A stretch of DNA of 15,593 bases, taken from the NCBI RefSeq assembly GCF_024684275.1, contig NZ_JAIKXF010000080.1, positions 1 through 15,593 of the forward strand, read 5' to 3'. Made by a program: the position numbers and the translations under genes. The DNA comes from Ruminococcus sp. GTDB taxonomy: Bacteria > Bacillota_A > Clostridia > Oscillospirales > Ruminococcaceae. The notes beneath the pieces are model-generated. The model made no database searches and was not told where the DNA came from. It saw only the letters and a list, made by a program, of their open reading frames with translations. Positions 1-7,500 of the stretch are shown here, piece after piece (the first letter of the stretch is position 1; every line of letters starts with the position of its first letter).

Positions 1-273
1 TTTTCCTTCATCTTCTCCAGGAAATTCTATAGTATACGGTATACTACCTGCTTTCATCGACATCCCTCCTGATTCCACCTGAGTGTTCATCGTGAACCAG
101 GAAAGCGAAGAAAAAATCAACAAAATTAACGTTAAAACTCCCATAGCTCCGAGTTTTATCAGCGACTTTTTCTGATTACGCTTTTTTTCAGCTATCTCAT
201 CGACCGCCTGACTGCTCTGCGAAGCAGACTGCGGCAGCTCGCCGATAGGGAATTTAGATTTGTTATCATTCAT
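1..273 (-). CDS. Partial SipW-type (AWFTMN-like) surface/membrane protein, N-terminal 91 residues
   Basis: The reading frame opens at ATG 273 and runs off the left edge of the window, so only 91 residues are visible. AGGTGG at 279-284 lies 5 nt before the ATG. The visible part has a polar N-terminus (about residues 1-28), a basic stretch (KKRNQKK, about 30-36), a hydrophobic segment (about 37-57) and then LSWFTMN followed by a Gly/Met-rich stretch. This layout resembles the signal regions of TasA/camelysin-like proteins processed by the SipW signal peptidase, and the 398-residue protein at 996-2192 has the closely similar YAWFTMN. The gene lies 57 nt downstream of the small gene at 331-534 and is probably co-transcribed with it. 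The two share the motif SLIK-x-GA at the start of the membrane segment, so they look like paralogues. Function is unknown; a secreted or membrane-anchored surface protein is the likely role. Confidence 0.7.
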   Translation of the reverse strand, partial: MNDNKSKFPIGELPQSASQSSQAVDEIAEKKRNQKKSLIKLGAMGVLTLILLIFSSLSWFTMNTQVESGGMSMKAGSIPYTIEFPGEDEGK

Positions 274-330
274 CTGCTCCACCTCACTTATCTTTATAAA
301 ATGGCGTATTTACGCTGTTTTAGCGGTCAT

Positions 331-534
331 CTATTTTGTTATCATATGCATAGTAGCAAAAATCCAAACGATGAAAGCGAACACAGCGAGCGCCCCCATT
401 TTTATCAAGGAGCTTCGCAGCCGTCGTTTTCTTACTTTAGCCTCGTCATAGTCATGGACCTGACTTTGTGCAGTCTGAGGGACCGAGCTGACATCAGAGG
501 ACTTAGATAATGCATCAAAAGCCTTAGCGCTCAC
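331..534 (-). CDS. Small single-pass membrane protein, truncated-looking paralogue of the next gene
   Basis: The protein is 67 residues long if translation starts at GTG 534. That start is preferred because a near-perfect anti-Shine-Dalgarno match (AAAGGTGGTGATCA, 537-550) sits at the right distance; the GTG codons at 546 and 543 lie inside this site. The N-terminal two thirds is polar (Ser, Asp, Gln), then basic (KVRKRRLR), then a single hydrophobic segment that runs almost to the C-terminus. It shares polar head, basic patch, SLIK-x-GA and membrane segment with the protein starting at 273, but stops a few residues after the hydrophobic core, where the relative carries WFTMN. It could be a regulator or partner that keeps only the membrane anchor, or a decayed copy. 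I do not recognise a named family. Confidence 0.55.
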   Translation of the reverse strand: MSAKAFDALSKSSDVSSVPQTAQSQVHDYDEAKVRKRRLRSSLIKMGALAVFAFIVWIFATMHMITK

Positions 535-559
535 CGTGATCACCACCTTTCAAAGAAGC

Positions 560-580
560 GGCTAAAGGGCATAGTTAGCC
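560..580 (-). promoter_or_regulatory. Leader hairpin upstream of the 67-residue gene
   Basis: GGCTAA (560-565) and TTAGCC (575-580) can form a 6-bp stem with a 9-nt loop in the 5' untranslated region, just upstream of the ribosome binding site. GGGC (567-570) and GCCC (578-581) form a competing stem. The pairing is seen in the sequence; any regulatory role is a guess. Confidence 0.3.
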
Positions 581-605
581 CGATAGTGCATAATATCCTT
601 ACTTT

Positions 606-634
606 ATTATATCATTTTCATATATCATTTTCAA
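606..634 (-). promoter_or_regulatory. Sigma-70 type promoter for the two small minus-strand genes
   Basis: On the minus strand, TTGAAA (634-629) and TATAAT (611-606) are separated by 17 nt, and TGA directly precedes the -10, giving an extended -10 element. Transcription would start near 599, about 65 nt before the GTG at 534. The -35 and spacer are made of a 13-bp perfect tandem repeat (608-620 and 621-633). Confidence 0.7.
608..633. repeat. 13-bp perfect tandem duplication inside a promoter
   Basis: The unit tatatcattttca occurs twice back to back, at 608-620 and 621-633. It covers the spacer and most of the -35 and -10 elements of the minus-strand promoter, so a change in copy number would change promoter geometry. 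Confidence 0.75.
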
Positions 635-789
635 TGGACATAATCGACAATAACTCTCTTTACATTTTGTAATGTTTGTGCAAAAAAGGTTGAATTCAGA
701 GCATAATTCAATACATATCGTATATTTCTTCTCATATATACTAACAATAAAATTTCTTAGGCATATAGAAAAACATATCCATGCAAAAC

Positions 790-821
790 AACGCCCCCTC
801 TCATTACAAGAGGGGGGTGTT
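790..821 (-). terminator. Probable rho-independent terminator of the 398-residue surface protein gene
   Basis: A C-rich arm (790-801) pairs with a G-rich arm (809-821) in about 12 base pairs with one bulged G and a 7-nt loop. On the minus strand it is followed by GTTTTGC, a short U-rich tail. It lies about 175 nt beyond the stop codon at 996, so the transcript would have a long 3' end. Confidence 0.5.
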
Positions 822-966
822 ATGTTATAGAGGCTTTAGGAACCTACGATGACTTAAATTCTTTATTGAGCACCGCCGATCGACGGGCATTAAGCATATC
901 GGATAGGTCTATAAAACCCTTTATGGAGGAATTATTATGAGAAGCTAATTTTATGTGCCTGTATTT

Positions 967-998
967 AGTGATTAGCAATTAGTGAGTAGTGATTATTA
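967..998. repeat. Degenerate short repeats of TTAGTGA type
   Basis: The stretch directly behind the stop of the 398-residue gene is built of imperfect copies of ttagtga/ttagcaa/tagtgatta. It resembles short tandemly repeated heptamers that drift in bacterial intergenic DNA. No function is implied. Confidence 0.4.
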
Positions 999-2192
999 AC
1001 CACCAGCAGCTGTTGTTGTCTGAACAACTTCAATCGGGCTTGTAACAGCTAACTGAGTAGATGCTGTGCTTGCAACATTAGCGGCATTTGAATTAAGCGC
1101 CTTAACAGCATTTGTTGTTACTGTATCCAGTTCAAACTTACAGTTAAGTTTCCAATTATTAGTCAGCTTAGCATATGTTTCAGAATTACAAGTATTATCC
1201 TCGCCTTCAAGCCAAGCACGAACAAGAACCTTATAATAAGCTGTTGTTCCGCTATTTGCTATAGTATCAAGTATGACGCCCTCAGTAACGCCTTCGCTAC
1301 CATCTTTGAAGTTTACAACATTGGCCAACGCTGACGCACTGGTCTGTGCCTGACCGCTTGTAAAGTATGTTGCACCATTTAACGCAAGAATTCCCTTAAG
1401 ATTGCTTGCTGAACTTGCGGGGTCTTTCTGTGCAATTGAGAGATATGTTTCTCCACTATTTCCCTTACCGCCTTCTGTAGCAGCGTCTAAAGACTGAACA
1501 AATACGCCTACACGCCATGCACGGTCAAGATTTACGCCAGCAGTGCCAGAAGTGCCAATAGCAGCATCGTTATAAAGCATATTACATTCTGTCATTTGCA
1601 GTTTCTGAGCCGCAGTATCAGAAGTAGCCTTTATATAGAATACATAGTCAATATAGCCATATGCCGCACCGTCCTTTCCAGCAACATAGCCAGCTTGTCC
1701 TGATGTGCCAACCTGCTTTATCATCTGAACTTCATTTGCTCCAAAATTCGAAGCTATTGTATGTATACCATAAGCGCCATTAAAAGCCTTATCGTAAGCA
1801 TTTTTTCCCGCAACTGCATTAGCTACAAAAGTATCTTCACCATATTGGGTGACTGTTGCTGTTGCTTCTTTCTGTCCGCGAGCATTTGCGTTAACAGTAT
1901 ACCAGAAAGAACCAGTTGTTCCGTTGATAGAAGATACAGGCTCCAATAAGCCCATTCTGCCTTCCGAAAGTGTTGCTGAAGCATAATGTTCCTCAACATT
2001 ATCTGAGCAGATAAGCAGGTTTGAACCAACCTTTGTCTTAAGTTCCATTCCTGTAACTTCAACAACTTTGTTCATGGTAAACCATGCATAGGTGGATGTT
2101 GCGAGCATCGAAGCTGATAAAGCGAGCATTCCAGCAGCCGGTATAAGCTTCTTAACTGCGCTGTTCTTTCTTTTAGCATTAGTTTTCATCAT
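996..2192 (-). CDS. Secreted surface protein with SipW-type (AWFTMN) signal peptide
   Basis: The 398-residue protein starts with a basic N-terminus (KTNAKRKNSAVKK), a hydrophobic core (about residues 16-33) and TSTYAWFTMNKVVEVTGME. This resembles the signal regions of TasA/camelysin-like proteins that depend on the signal peptidase SipW, though the usual motif there is AYFTD. The mature part (about 360 residues) is rich in Ala, Gly, Asn, Ser and Thr and low in Cys, as in secreted fibre or matrix proteins; no catalytic motif is seen. ATG 2192 is taken with AAAGGAA at 2201-2207; ATG 2189 is equally possible. It has its own very strong promoter and is divergent from an EAL phosphodiesterase. A biofilm, adhesion or surface-layer role is inference; no SipW gene is in the window. 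Confidence 0.7.
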   Translation of the reverse strand: MMKTNAKRKNSAVKKLIPAAGMLALSASMLATSTYAWFTMNKVVEVTGMELKTKVGSNLLICSDNVEEHYASATLSEGRMGLLEPVSSINGTTGSFWYTVNANARGQKEATATVTQYGEDTFVANAVAGKNAYDKAFNGAYGIHTIASNFGANEVQMIKQVGTSGQAGYVAGKDGAAYGYIDYVFYIKATSDTAAQKLQMTECNMLYNDAAIGTSGTAGVNLDRAWRVGVFVQSLDAATEGGKGNSGETYLSIAQKDPASSASNLKGILALNGATYFTSGQAQTSASALANVVNFKDGSEGVTEGVILDTIANSGTTAYYKVLVRAWLEGEDNTCNSETYAKLTNNWKLNCKFELDTVTTNAVKALNSNAANVASTASTQLAVTSPIEVVQTTTAAGG

Positions 2193-2219
2193 AGGTCATT
2201 TTCCTTTCATAATAAATTA

Positions 2220-2265
2220 CCGAGAATAGGCTCGGCTGCCTTTTGCCTCTTTAATTTCGCCTCGG
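2220..2265 (-). promoter_or_regulatory. Structured 5' leader of the surface protein mRNA with alternative stems
   Basis: In the minus-strand RNA, CCGAG occurs at 2265-2261 and again at 2235-2231, and CUCGG at 2224-2220 can pair with either copy. AGGC (2242-2239) and GCCU (2232-2229) form a third stem that excludes the short hairpin. The structure lies 13-58 nt upstream of the ribosome binding site. I could not match it to a known riboswitch class; the alternative pairings could be a stability element, an attenuator or chance. Confidence 0.35.
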
Positions 2266-2291
2266 GGTTTATACTTTTTGTTTACAATCAC

Positions 2292-2320
2292 ATTATAGCT
2301 TAATTTCTACTATTTGTCAA
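2292..2320 (-). promoter_or_regulatory. Exact consensus sigma-70 promoter of the surface protein gene
   Basis: On the minus strand TTGACA (2320-2315) and TATAAT (2297-2292) are both perfect and are 17 nt apart. Transcription would start near 2285, giving a leader of about 93 nt before ATG 2192. This is the strongest promoter sequence in the window and suggests an abundant product. Confidence 0.88.
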
Positions 2321-2330
2321 TAACTTTTCG

Positions 2331-2349
2331 GAAAAATTCATAATTTTTC
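2331..2349. promoter_or_regulatory. Palindrome just upstream of the consensus promoter
   Basis: GAAAAATT-CAT-AATTTTTC is a perfect inverted repeat with 8-bp arms. It ends 11 bp upstream of the -35 box of the surface protein gene. It may be an operator, or its A-tracts may simply act as an UP element. Confidence 0.35.
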
Positions 2350-2590
2350 ATATATTTCAGCAAATTTCACAATGAAAAGTGGTTTTTCTGCACCTTTATT
2401 CTAACCAGTTGATTACTTATTGTATATTATTATATCTTTTATCTCAATCAGTAATTGCCATAAAATTGTAAAAAGCATATTTTTCTATACATTTTGTATT
2501 TAATAATTAAAAATGCCGCTTTCAACCTCTCCTGTGCATGGCTTGACCTGCTCCAAAAAATGAATTTTATATAAATTCTTGGTTAAATTA

Positions 2591-2619
2591 TTGATTTTTT
2601 CTGTACCTTATGTTATAAT
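2591..2619 (+). promoter_or_regulatory. Promoter of the EAL phosphodiesterase gene
   Basis: TTGATT (2591-2596) is followed after 17 nt by TATAAT (2614-2619), with TGT directly in front (extended -10). Transcription would start near 2626, about 53 nt before the ATG at 2679. The roughly 270 bp between this promoter and that of the divergent surface protein are AT-rich and hold no gene. Confidence 0.75.
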
Positions 2620-2678
2620 AGAGTATCGGAATACGATTTTTGCTATATTTCGTCATTTTACAGCAAAGGAGAATGGTT

Positions 2679-4361
2679 ATGCAGCATATCGACGAACAAT
2701 ATATTGTTAATAACTTCGAATCCGCACTGGAAAAAGGCTATGTAAAAGCTTATTATCAGCCCGTTATCCGTACTCTCACAGAAAGGATATGCAGTGTCGA
2801 GGCTCTCGCCCGCTGGCAGGACCCAGTTGTGGGGCTCCTCTCCCCTTTCCTATTTATTAATGTGCTTGAGAAATACCGTCTTATCCATAAGCTTGATCTG
2901 GCTATTCTCGATAATATCTGTATTACATATAATGAAATGAGGGAGCGTGGACTTCCTCTGCACCCTTTTTCCATTAATCTTTCCCGTCTTGACTTTGACG
3001 AGATAGATATGCTTGACGCCATTTCAAAGATACTCGACAAGCATAATGTACCGTCAACAGCTATACACATCGAGATAACCGAGAGCGTAATGCTTGATAA
3101 CACAGCGTATTTCCGCCGTATCTTTGACAGCTTCCACGACGCAGGCTTCGCTATCTTCATGGACGACTTCGGAAGCGGCTATTCCTCGCTGAATGTGCTA
3201 AAGGATTACAGCTTTGATGTTCTGAAAATCGATATGCGATTCCTCAGCGATATTGGTATACGCTCCAAGAAGATCCTGGCTTCGGTCATGAATATGGCTA
3301 AGGCAATAGGAATGCACACGCTCGCCGAGGGCGTGGAAACTAAGGAGCAGATGACATTCCTTAGAAATATCGGCTGTGAAATGTTACAGGGCTTCTACTA
3401 TTCAAAGCCTATGGACAGTTCTTTATATATAGAATATCTCTCCAAATCAAAGCTCGGAGTCGAGGATCCTGCGGAAAATCACTACTGGAACTCAGTAGGT
3501 CAGATAAACTTCCTCAGTCCCGATCCGCTGAACGACCTCACAAACGAACAGATCGAAAGCGGCGATTACGGATTTATCCGCGAAAATTCTACAGCTCTCG
3601 CTCTTATTGAGCAGACAGACGCACACGTCGAGCTGCTTTACAAGAACGAGGCTTACGAAAAGGGCTTACAGCGCATCGGCTTCAAAACAGTAGACGACAT
3701 GATAAAGCTTATCAACGATAATGGTTCATCAAATTACTCAAATGTCGATTCACAAGTCAAAATGACTATCAAAACAGGAGATATCATCAAGGAGGACCAC
3801 CTTGTAAACGGCATATATTTCACCTACTGTACAAAGTGTATCGCCGAGGGCAACGGCAAGGTAATGCTTGCCGCAAGCATACAGACATACGGCGGTGAAG
3901 CAGACAAGCTGACAACCGACCTTTTCGATAAGTACAGCCGTATGCTTATAGATACCTACGACCATATCTCTGTAATTGATCCGGCTAAAAATCTCGTTCT
4001 TACAAGGCTGTATTCAAAGCTCGGATTTAATGAGGATTACCCTAATCTTCCTCTTGATGAAGCAATTAAGCAGTTTGCAGAAAACGAGGTTGCCGAAAGC
4101 GACAGGAAGCGTTTCCTGAAATGCATGGAACCTTCTACTCTCCGCGACCGCATGAAAAAGTCAGGAGCAAGATATTTTCAGCTGCCATTCTCATTCAAAA
4201 CTCAAAGCGGCGAATACAAAATGATGGACACAAGGCTCACAAGAGTTTTCATGACATATGGTGACGTGTATATATTCTCGATAGAGGAAATGTCCGAGCA
4301 GGCACATAAGGCAGCAGAGATCATGCTCGATAAACACCCTGAGTTTTTTGAAATTATTTAA
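2679..4361 (+). CDS. Cyclic-di-GMP phosphodiesterase, N-terminal EAL domain with C-terminal sensor-like region
   Basis: The 560-residue protein would hydrolyse the second messenger cyclic-di-GMP to pGpG. The EAL domain fills about residues 10-260 and looks catalytically intact: VEALARW (E41 in EAL), SINLS, IEITES, DDFGSGYSS (D162, D163), LKIDM, LAEGVETKEQ and LQGFYYSKPM supply the usual metal- and substrate-binding residues. No GGDEF domain is present. Residues of about 300-560 look like one or two PAS-type folds, which would make it an EAL-first protein with its sensor at the C-terminus. No membrane segment is seen, so it should be cytosolic. ATG 2679 is chosen because AAAGGAG (2665-2671) lies 7 nt upstream; the longer frame from TTG 2640 has this site inside it. 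It is divergent from the surface protein gene and ends before a strong terminator. The enzymatic call is firm; the PAS call is tentative. Confidence 0.92.
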   Translation: MQHIDEQYIVNNFESALEKGYVKAYYQPVIRTLTERICSVEALARWQDPVVGLLSPFLFINVLEKYRLIHKLDLAILDNICITYNEMRERGLPLHPFSINLSRLDFDEIDMLDAISKILDKHNVPSTAIHIEITESVMLDNTAYFRRIFDSFHDAGFAIFMDDFGSGYSSLNVLKDYSFDVLKIDMRFLSDIGIRSKKILASVMNMAKAIGMHTLAEGVETKEQMTFLRNIGCEMLQGFYYSKPMDSSLYIEYLSKSKLGVEDPAENHYWNSVGQINFLSPDPLNDLTNEQIESGDYGFIRENSTALALIEQTDAHVELLYKNEAYEKGLQRIGFKTVDDMIKLINDNGSSNYSNVDSQVKMTIKTGDIIKEDHLVNGIYFTYCTKCIAEGNGKVMLAASIQTYGGEADKLTTDLFDKYSRMLIDTYDHISVIDPAKNLVLTRLYSKLGFNEDYPNLPLDEAIKQFAENEVAESDRKRFLKCMEPSTLRDRMKKSGARYFQLPFSFKTQSGEYKMMDTRLTRVFMTYGDVYIFSIEEMSEQAHKAAEIMLDKHPEFFEII

Positions 4362-4377
4362 ATATTATTTATTAAAT

Positions 4378-4412
4378 AAGTGCAGCAGCTTGTTCTGCTG
4401 CGCTTATTTTTT
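4378..4412 (+). terminator. Rho-independent terminator of the EAL gene
   Basis: AAGTGCAGCAG (4378-4388) pairs with CTGCTGCGCTT (4395-4405) in 11 base pairs with one G-U pair and a 6-nt loop, followed by ATTTTTT. It lies 16 nt behind the stop codon. Confidence 0.9.
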
Positions 4413-4489
4413 AACCAACAGCAAATTTAAATAGACCAATTACACCATTTTGCGTTTTTTCTGAACATAATGCAGTAAAAATCGGTGCT

Positions 4490-4517
4490 TTTAAGGTAAG
4501 TTTAAGATTATTTTAAG
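4490..4517 (+). promoter_or_regulatory. Three TTTAAG direct repeats at exact 11-bp spacing (CiaR-like box)
   Basis: The hexamer TTTAAG occurs at 4490-4495, 4501-4506 and 4512-4517, so the pattern is TTTAAG-N5-TTTAAG-N5-TTTAAG. Direct repeats with an 11-bp period are the usual binding sites of OmpR/PhoB-family response regulators, and TTTAAG-N5-TTTAAG is the published recognition pattern of Streptococcus pneumoniae CiaR. A -10-like TATTAT (4528-4533) lies 10 bp further on and no good -35 is present, as in activator-dependent promoters. The start of the dockerin-CotH gene is 80 bp downstream. Binding by a CiaR-type regulator is inference. Confidence 0.65.
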
Positions 4518-4597
4518 ATTTATTCATTATTATGTAATCATATATTAACGACGAATTAATACCAACTTTATGTTATTATTTTTAGGAGGAATTAAAA

Positions 4598-7500
4598 ATG
4601 AAGAAGAAAAGCTTGATCGCAGGCATACTATCTGCCTGTATCGTAGGCTCGGCTGCAGCGGTAACGCTCAGCAGCTCGGCAGCTGACAAGCTCTACGGTG
4701 ACGCCAATCTTGACGGCAGCGTGGATATGTCCGACTGCGTACTCATTATGCAGTCCCTGGCTAATCCTTCAAAGTACGGCACTACAGGCACCAACGAACA
4801 GCATATAACAGCTGATGGCGCCGAATTAGCCGACGTTTCAGAGCGCGGCAACGGTCTTACCTCAAACGACGCTCTCTCTGTTCAGCGTTATCTTCTCGGC
4901 ATGATCAAAGAACTGCCAGAAAGCTACAGCAATAACGCACAAAACAGCACTACTACCACAGCTGAAGCTCAGACAACTACTACAGCAACTACGACTGCTC
5001 CCGCGGAAACAGTTACAACTCTCCCTAAGGAAGATGTAAACACCAAGATACATCTTAACGGTTCTTCCATACAGGTAGACGGCAAGTACGCAGAGGCTAA
5101 CGGTTCTAAGGTCACTATCTCACATTCAGGAAGCTACACTATCGACGGTACACTCAACAACGGACAGATTTACGTTGAGATCCCTGATGAAAAGGCTGAT
5201 CCCGACACAGTCAAGCTGGTATTCAACGGGGTAAATATCACCGGTATGAACGCTCCTGCTGTTCTTATCAAGAACGCTGACAAGACTTCTATCACTCTTG
5301 CTGACGGCACAGAGAATACAGTTTCCGACGGCACCTCAGCTTACAGCGGCGACGATCAGACAAGCGCTGTTATAGAGGCTAAGGACGACCTTACTATCAA
5401 GGGCGGCGACGCAGGTACAGGTATCCTGAATATCACTGCAAATGTTCAGCCCGCTATCGTCTGCAACAACGACATCAAGTTCACAGGCGGTATTACAAAT
5501 ATCGACACTCTTAACCTGACAGAAGCTAACGATGCTGTAAAGGGCAAATCTTCCGTTCTCGTAAAGGGCGGTCAACTCAATATCAATTCAGAAGGCGACG
5601 GTATCAAATCATCTAAGGGCAATGTTGACATCGAAGGCGGCGAAATAAATATCAAGTGCGGCAATGACGCTATACAGGCAGAAACTGCTCTCAATATCTC
5701 AGGCGGCAAGATAGCTGCATTCGGCGACAGAGGTCTTACAAGCGCAGGCACAATTGCTGTCACAGGCGGCGATCTCCTCGCTACAGCTACAGATAATCAG
5801 TGCGAGAACCTTACATCTACTGAGCAGAATACTATTATGATAGATTTCGCTAAGGAGTGGTCAAAGAACAATCCTATCGCTCTTACCGATTCTTCAAACA
5901 AGGTGCTCTTCGACCAGAATACATCTAAGAAGTACAGATACGCTATAATCTCATCTGCCGAGATCGGCAGCGGCGAGTATAAGCTGTTCGCAGGCGGCAT
6001 CAAGCAGAAGCACAGCTCAGGCAGCACCTTCACAGGCGGCAAGCCTGCTGCATACAAGGACGTAAACAACGATATGGAAAATGAAGAACAGCTCTACGGC
6101 AGCTTCTTCGATCTGGGCAAGGTCCACAAAATCGATGTAAAGATGTCCGAAAGCGACTGGAACGCATTTATGAATGTCGCTCAGAAGGAAGAATGGTACC
6201 CATGCGACCTCGTTATCGACGGTGAAGAGTTCAAAAACGTTGGTATCAGAACCAAGGGCAACAGCTCACGTATGATGGTAAACAACGGCAAGTACAGCTT
6301 CCGCTTCAAGCTGGATAAGTACGAAAAGCTCAACAACTATCACGGTCTTACTGAATTCTGCATGAACAACTTCTACTCAGACGCTTCATGCATGAGAGAC
6401 CTTATCTGCTATGATGCTATGTACAACATAGACGGTGTAGCTCCTAAGAGCAGCTACTCAGATATGTATGTAAACGGCAAGCTCTACAGTTTCTACTATG
6501 CTCTCGAGCAGCCCGGCACGACACTTGCTGAGCGCTACGCTATCGACGACGACTCTAACCTCTACAAGGCTACCGAAAGAAGCAATCAGGCAGGCGGCGG
6601 CGGTATGTGGGGCGGCATGGGCGGAGGCGACAGCTACAGTACCTTCACCAATAATATGCCTGTAAGCAACCTCGACCTTAAATTTGGTACCGACGAACAG
6701 CTCCAGCACCTTGAGGAGCTCAAAACAGCTATCAATAAGGTCACCACTTCAGACTATAAGTTCATAGAGGACATTATGGATGTTCCAAGCTTCCTTAAAG
6801 GATTTGCAGTAAACTCTGTAATGTGCAACTACGACAGCTACAACGGCTCACTGGCACACAACTACTACCTCATGTATACAGGCGGAAAGCACTATTTCGT
6901 TGGCTGGGACTACAACCTCTGCCTCGGTATATTCATGGACGGTGCAAGCTCTGTAAACTCAGACATCAATACAAGCCTTTACAACGCAACAGTTGACAAC
7001 CGTCCTTTTGCAAAGCTTCTCCAGATCCCTGAGTACTATAAAATGTACGTAGGCTATGTAAACGAGATCATGGATTACTACAAGAATATCGAGCAGTATG
7101 TTGCAAACTATTCTCAGCTTATCCGTCCACACGTCGAGGCTGATCCAAGATTTGCATTCTCTGTGGATCAGTTCGTAACATCGACCACCAAGAGTGCTAA
7201 TGGACTCCAGGGTGCAGGACAGCAGGGACAGCAGCAGAATCCATGGGGACAGCAGCAGGGTCAGCAAGGTCAGCAGCAAAATCCATGGGGACAGCAGCAG
7301 GGCCAGCAAGGTCAGCAGCAAGATCCATGGGGACAGCAGCAAGGTCAGCAGAACCAGTGGGATCAGCAGCAGCAGGGCCAGCAGAACCAGTGGGGTCAGC
7401 AGGGCAATGGTCAGTGGAACTTCCAGTTCAATTCTGATGAACCAGATGCAGCAGAAGGCTCAGCAGAATTTGAGCAGAGCTGGGCATTTGAAGGCGGCTT

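Larger units (their letters stand above)
547..995. other. Gene-free stretch between the small genes and the 398-residue surface protein
   Basis: No convincing coding region is seen here. The stretch holds the promoter at 606-634, an imperfect palindrome ACATT-TTGT-AATGT (662-675), a perfect inverted repeat TTGAATT-N8-AATTCAA (690-711), the terminator at 790-821, an orphan plus-strand ribosome binding site with a 3-codon frame (925-948) and degenerate TTAGTGA repeats (967-998). The part between 825 and 925 is less AT-rich than its surroundings but shows no family I recognise. Confidence 0.5.

Noticed and set aside
2220..2285. Cyclic-di-GMP riboswitch in the surface protein leader
   Set aside because: Tempting because of the adjacent EAL gene, but the leader lacks the conserved core sequences of GEMM-I and class II riboswitches and is short.
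2640..2678. Upstream TTG start for the EAL gene, adding 13 residues
   Set aside because: The Shine-Dalgarno AAAGGAG (2665-2671) lies inside this extension and is spaced correctly for ATG 2679.
7241..7330. CRISPR-like array
   Set aside because: The units are contiguous coding repeats without unique spacers.
6959..7342. Minus-strand frame of 127 codons with Leu-rich repeats
   Set aside because: Antisense reading of the Gln-rich repeat; no initiation signal, and the plus-strand gene is clearly real.
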